From Opitutales bacterium (GTDB lineage: Bacteria; Verrucomicrobiota; Verrucomicrobiia; Opitutales; T3Sed10-336), in assembly GCA_007132315.1 (NCBI GenBank), contig SLOW01000251.1, forward strand, positions 1 through 6,508: a stretch of DNA of 6,508 nt, in the 5' to 3' direction. This document shows, one piece after another, positions 5,235 through 6,508 of the stretch (the first letter of the stretch is position 1; each line of letters opens with the position of its first letter). A model generated the notes under the pieces. The model was not told the origin of the DNA. It searched no databases and was given only the letters and a program-made list of their open reading frames with translations. A program made the translations under genes and the position numbers.

Positions 5235-6359
5235 ATGTCATTCCAACTTTCCGTTCGCTCAACACCCGAGAATCGCGGTTCGCGCCTGACGCGACGCCAA
5301 TTGCTCCAAGGCGGCGGCACCCTGCTCGCGGCCGGCCTGACCATGCCGAAAACGCTCTTCGCCTCCGCCGACTCCCCCGCGCGGATCGGTGTTGGGGTGC
5401 TGGGCGCGGCACACGTTCACTTCGAACGCTACGCGCGGTTTCTCAACGACGAAACCGGCATCACGGTCGTTGCGGTGTACGACGACACCCCGAGTCTTGC
5501 CCGGGAAGCCGAGGCGTTGACCGGAGGAAGCCGCGCGGGCTCGGCCGAAGAACTTCTCGGTCGCGACGACATCGACGCAGTCGTCATTTTGTCGGAGAAC
5601 GTCAAACACGAAGCCTACGCCGTGGCGGCGGCCCGGGCCGGAAAGCACCTTTTCGTGGAGAAACCGCTCGACATCCGCGGAGACGGTGCCGATCGCATCG
5701 CCACGGCGGTTCGCGACGCCGACGTTTTGTTTCAAACGGGTTATTTCATGCGCAGCATGGCCCAGATGCGCTTTCTGCGCGACGCCTATCGCGAAGGGAA
5801 ATTCGGACGGGTGACGCGCATGCGCCTGCAATACGCCCACGGGGGTTCGTTGACGGGCATGTGGGACGGCGACCACGCCTGGATGGTCGATATCGACCAG
5901 GTCGGAAGAGGCGCACTCGGCGATCTCGGCATCCACGGCCTCAACATGATCCTGTGGATGACCGAAGGCGACGCGTTGCGCGACGTCTCCGCCGAAGTCG
6001 GCAACGCCACCGGCCGTTTCGACGGCATCGATGAATACGGCGAAGCGCTGCTGCGTTTCGAATCCGGCCTGGTGGTCACCCTGGGAGCGGGTTACGTCGA
6101 TCGCAACGACGTAAACCGTATCGAGATTTCCGGTACCGAAGGTCACGCCTACATGAACCGCGGCCGGCTGTTTCTGAACTGCCCCGCCATCACGGGCACG
6201 AACCAGGAACGCTACTGGTCGGATTTCCCCGATTCGCTGGAACACCCCTTTTCACTCTTTCTGCACGCCCTGCAAGGCGAGGACGTCCCCCTCTTTCCGG
6301 TCGAAGAAGCCGCCCGGGACGTGCGAGTCATGGATCGCATTTACGCCGCCACCGCCTAG
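5235..6359 (+). CDS. Tat-exported Gfo/Idh/MocA family oxidoreductase
   Basis: The 374-residue product is a predicted NAD(P)-dependent oxidoreductase, probably acting on a sugar, inositol or a related polyol. It begins with a Tat signal: twin arginines at 20-21 in LTRRQLLQ, a hydrophobic stretch (about 26-36) and an Ala-rich cleavage region near 43-45. It would therefore be exported folded with its cofactor bound. The Rossmann domain follows, with IGVGVLGAAHVH (51-62), the NAD-adjacent acidic stretch VYDD (81-84) and the hallmark EKP (142-144, Lys143 the usual catalytic lysine). The C-terminal alpha/beta domain carries GALGDLGIHGLNMILWM (226-242), where Asp230 and His234 match the conserved D-x3-H active-site pattern. 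The ATG at 5235 gives the complete Tat signal but has no ribosome binding site. It stands alone, divergent from hisE, and its TAG stop forms part of a palindrome. The substrate is unknown. Confidence 0.92.
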   Translation: MSFQLSVRSTPENRGSRLTRRQLLQGGGTLLAAGLTMPKTLFASADSPARIGVGVLGAAHVHFERYARFLNDETGITVVAVYDDTPSLAREAEALTGGSRAGSAEELLGRDDIDAVVILSENVKHEAYAVAAARAGKHLFVEKPLDIRGDGADRIATAVRDADVLFQTGYFMRSMAQMRFLRDAYREGKFGRVTRMRLQYAHGGSLTGMWDGDHAWMVDIDQVGRGALGDLGIHGLNMILWMTEGDALRDVSAEVGNATGRFDGIDEYGEALLRFESGLVVTLGAGYVDRNDVNRIEISGTEGHAYMNRGRLFLNCPAITGTNQERYWSDFPDSLEHPFSLFLHALQGEDVPLFPVEEAARDVRVMDRIYAATA

Positions 6360-6390
6360 CAGTCTGTCGGACTTCGCCGACAGACTGCTA
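6357..6390. repeat. Perfect 14-bp-stem palindrome containing the oxidoreductase stop codon (REP-like)
   Basis: TAGCAGTCTGTCGG (6357-6370) and CCGACAGACTGCTA (6377-6390) are exact reverse complements around a 6-base ACTTCG loop. The first three bases are the TAG stop of the oxidoreductase gene. Because the repeat is symmetric, the minus strand also gets a TAG at its far edge (6388-6390). There is no T run on either side, so this is not a standard intrinsic terminator. Its perfect pairing, position at a gene end and abrupt borders resemble REP/BIME-type palindromes or the end of a small mobile element. It could also act as a 3'-end stabiliser or a Rho-associated terminator. Confidence 0.7.
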
Positions 6391-6508
6391 ACCCGACTTG
6401 ACCAACTCGACCTCGAAAATCGATTTTTTCGGCATTGGACGGCGCTGTAGGCAGCATGGTTAAGCGACCACATCGTTCAGAATGGCTTGTAGTGTAGACC
6501 TACCCTCT
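6391..6508. other. Right-edge region with no complete gene and less GC-rich sequence
   Basis: This 118-base stretch is less GC-rich than the rest of the window. It contains a perfect 12-bp palindrome AAAATCGATTTT (6416-6427). On the minus strand it contains a 15-codon ATG frame reading MPKKSIFEVELVKSG (6388-6435) that ends at the TAG provided by the stop-codon palindrome. The frame is closed upstream by a TAA at 6460-6462, so it is at most a remnant or a chance ORF. Confidence 0.4.
6460..6507 (-). CDS. Possible C-terminal end of a gene entering from the right edge
   Basis: One minus-strand frame is open from the window edge to a TAA at 6460-6462 and reads EGRSTLQAILNDVVA, which looks like a plausible protein end. 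A second frame is also open to a TGA at 6477-6479 (RVGLHYKPF). Neither is recognisable, and open stretches this short occur by chance. Listed as tentative only. Confidence 0.2.
   Translation of the reverse strand, partial: EGRSTLQAILNDVVA

Noticed and set aside
5259..6245. A 328-codon minus-strand frame opposite the Gfo/Idh/MocA gene
   Set aside because: The plus-strand frame has a Tat signal, a Rossmann motif and EKP. The antisense product has no recognisable motif and reflects high GC at third positions.
6357..6390. The palindrome as a classical Rho-independent terminator
   Set aside because: The stem is strong, but no T run follows on either strand. Other explanations fit at least as well.
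1..6508. CRISPR array, tRNA, rRNA, riboswitch, toxin-antitoxin or defence system
   Set aside because: No spaced direct repeats, cloverleaf-like sequence, conserved riboswitch core or defence-type gene was seen. The genes are metabolic or membrane-organisation genes.

Overview
The window is about 6.5 kb of GC-rich, gene-dense bacterial chromosome. It looks like a Gram-negative or otherwise diderm-like, probably uncultured bacterium. The mix of paired NfeD proteins with a flotillin-like gene and a Tat-signal Gfo/Idh/MocA oxidoreductase is often seen in the PVC superphylum (planctomycetes, verrucomicrobia and relatives) and in other little-cultured phyla. That placement is inference: no RNA gene or marker protein here fixes the taxonomy. 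Shine-Dalgarno motifs are weak or absent for most genes.

Left block (1-2713, minus strand). In transcription order: a YjbQ-family gene, a long NfeD with an N-terminal ClpP-like serine protease domain, a short NfeD with only the membrane and OB-fold parts, and the first codons of a gene running off the left edge, most likely the flotillin-like SPFH protein FloA. Short NfeD and the edge gene overlap by ATGA. The block resembles the yqeZ-yqfA type of membrane-organisation operon, but with two NfeD proteins.

Middle (2714-3842). An aldo/keto reductase on the plus strand is divergent from yjbQ. Its ATG has no ribosome binding site. A strong one lies 62 bases further up, before a 21-codon GTG-started leader whose stop overlaps the reductase ATG. 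A short convergent region with nested inverted repeats separates it from hisG.

Histidine pair (3843-4989, minus strand). hisE and then hisG encode the second and first steps of histidine synthesis. HisG is the long, feedback-regulated form with a C-terminal ACT-like domain. Both resemble the actinobacterial versions as I remember them.

Right block (4990-6508). A 245-base divergent spacer is followed by a Tat-exported Gfo/Idh/MocA oxidoreductase. Its TAG stop is the first arm of a perfect 14-bp-stem palindrome. Beyond this the sequence is less GC-rich, with no complete gene. It may hold the last codons of a minus-strand gene entering from the right.

I see no rRNA, tRNA, CRISPR array, complete mobile element or defence system. 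The most unusual items are the leader upstream of the aldo/keto reductase, the stop-codon palindrome and the doubled NfeD arrangement. I found no clear evidence of an undescribed multi-gene system.
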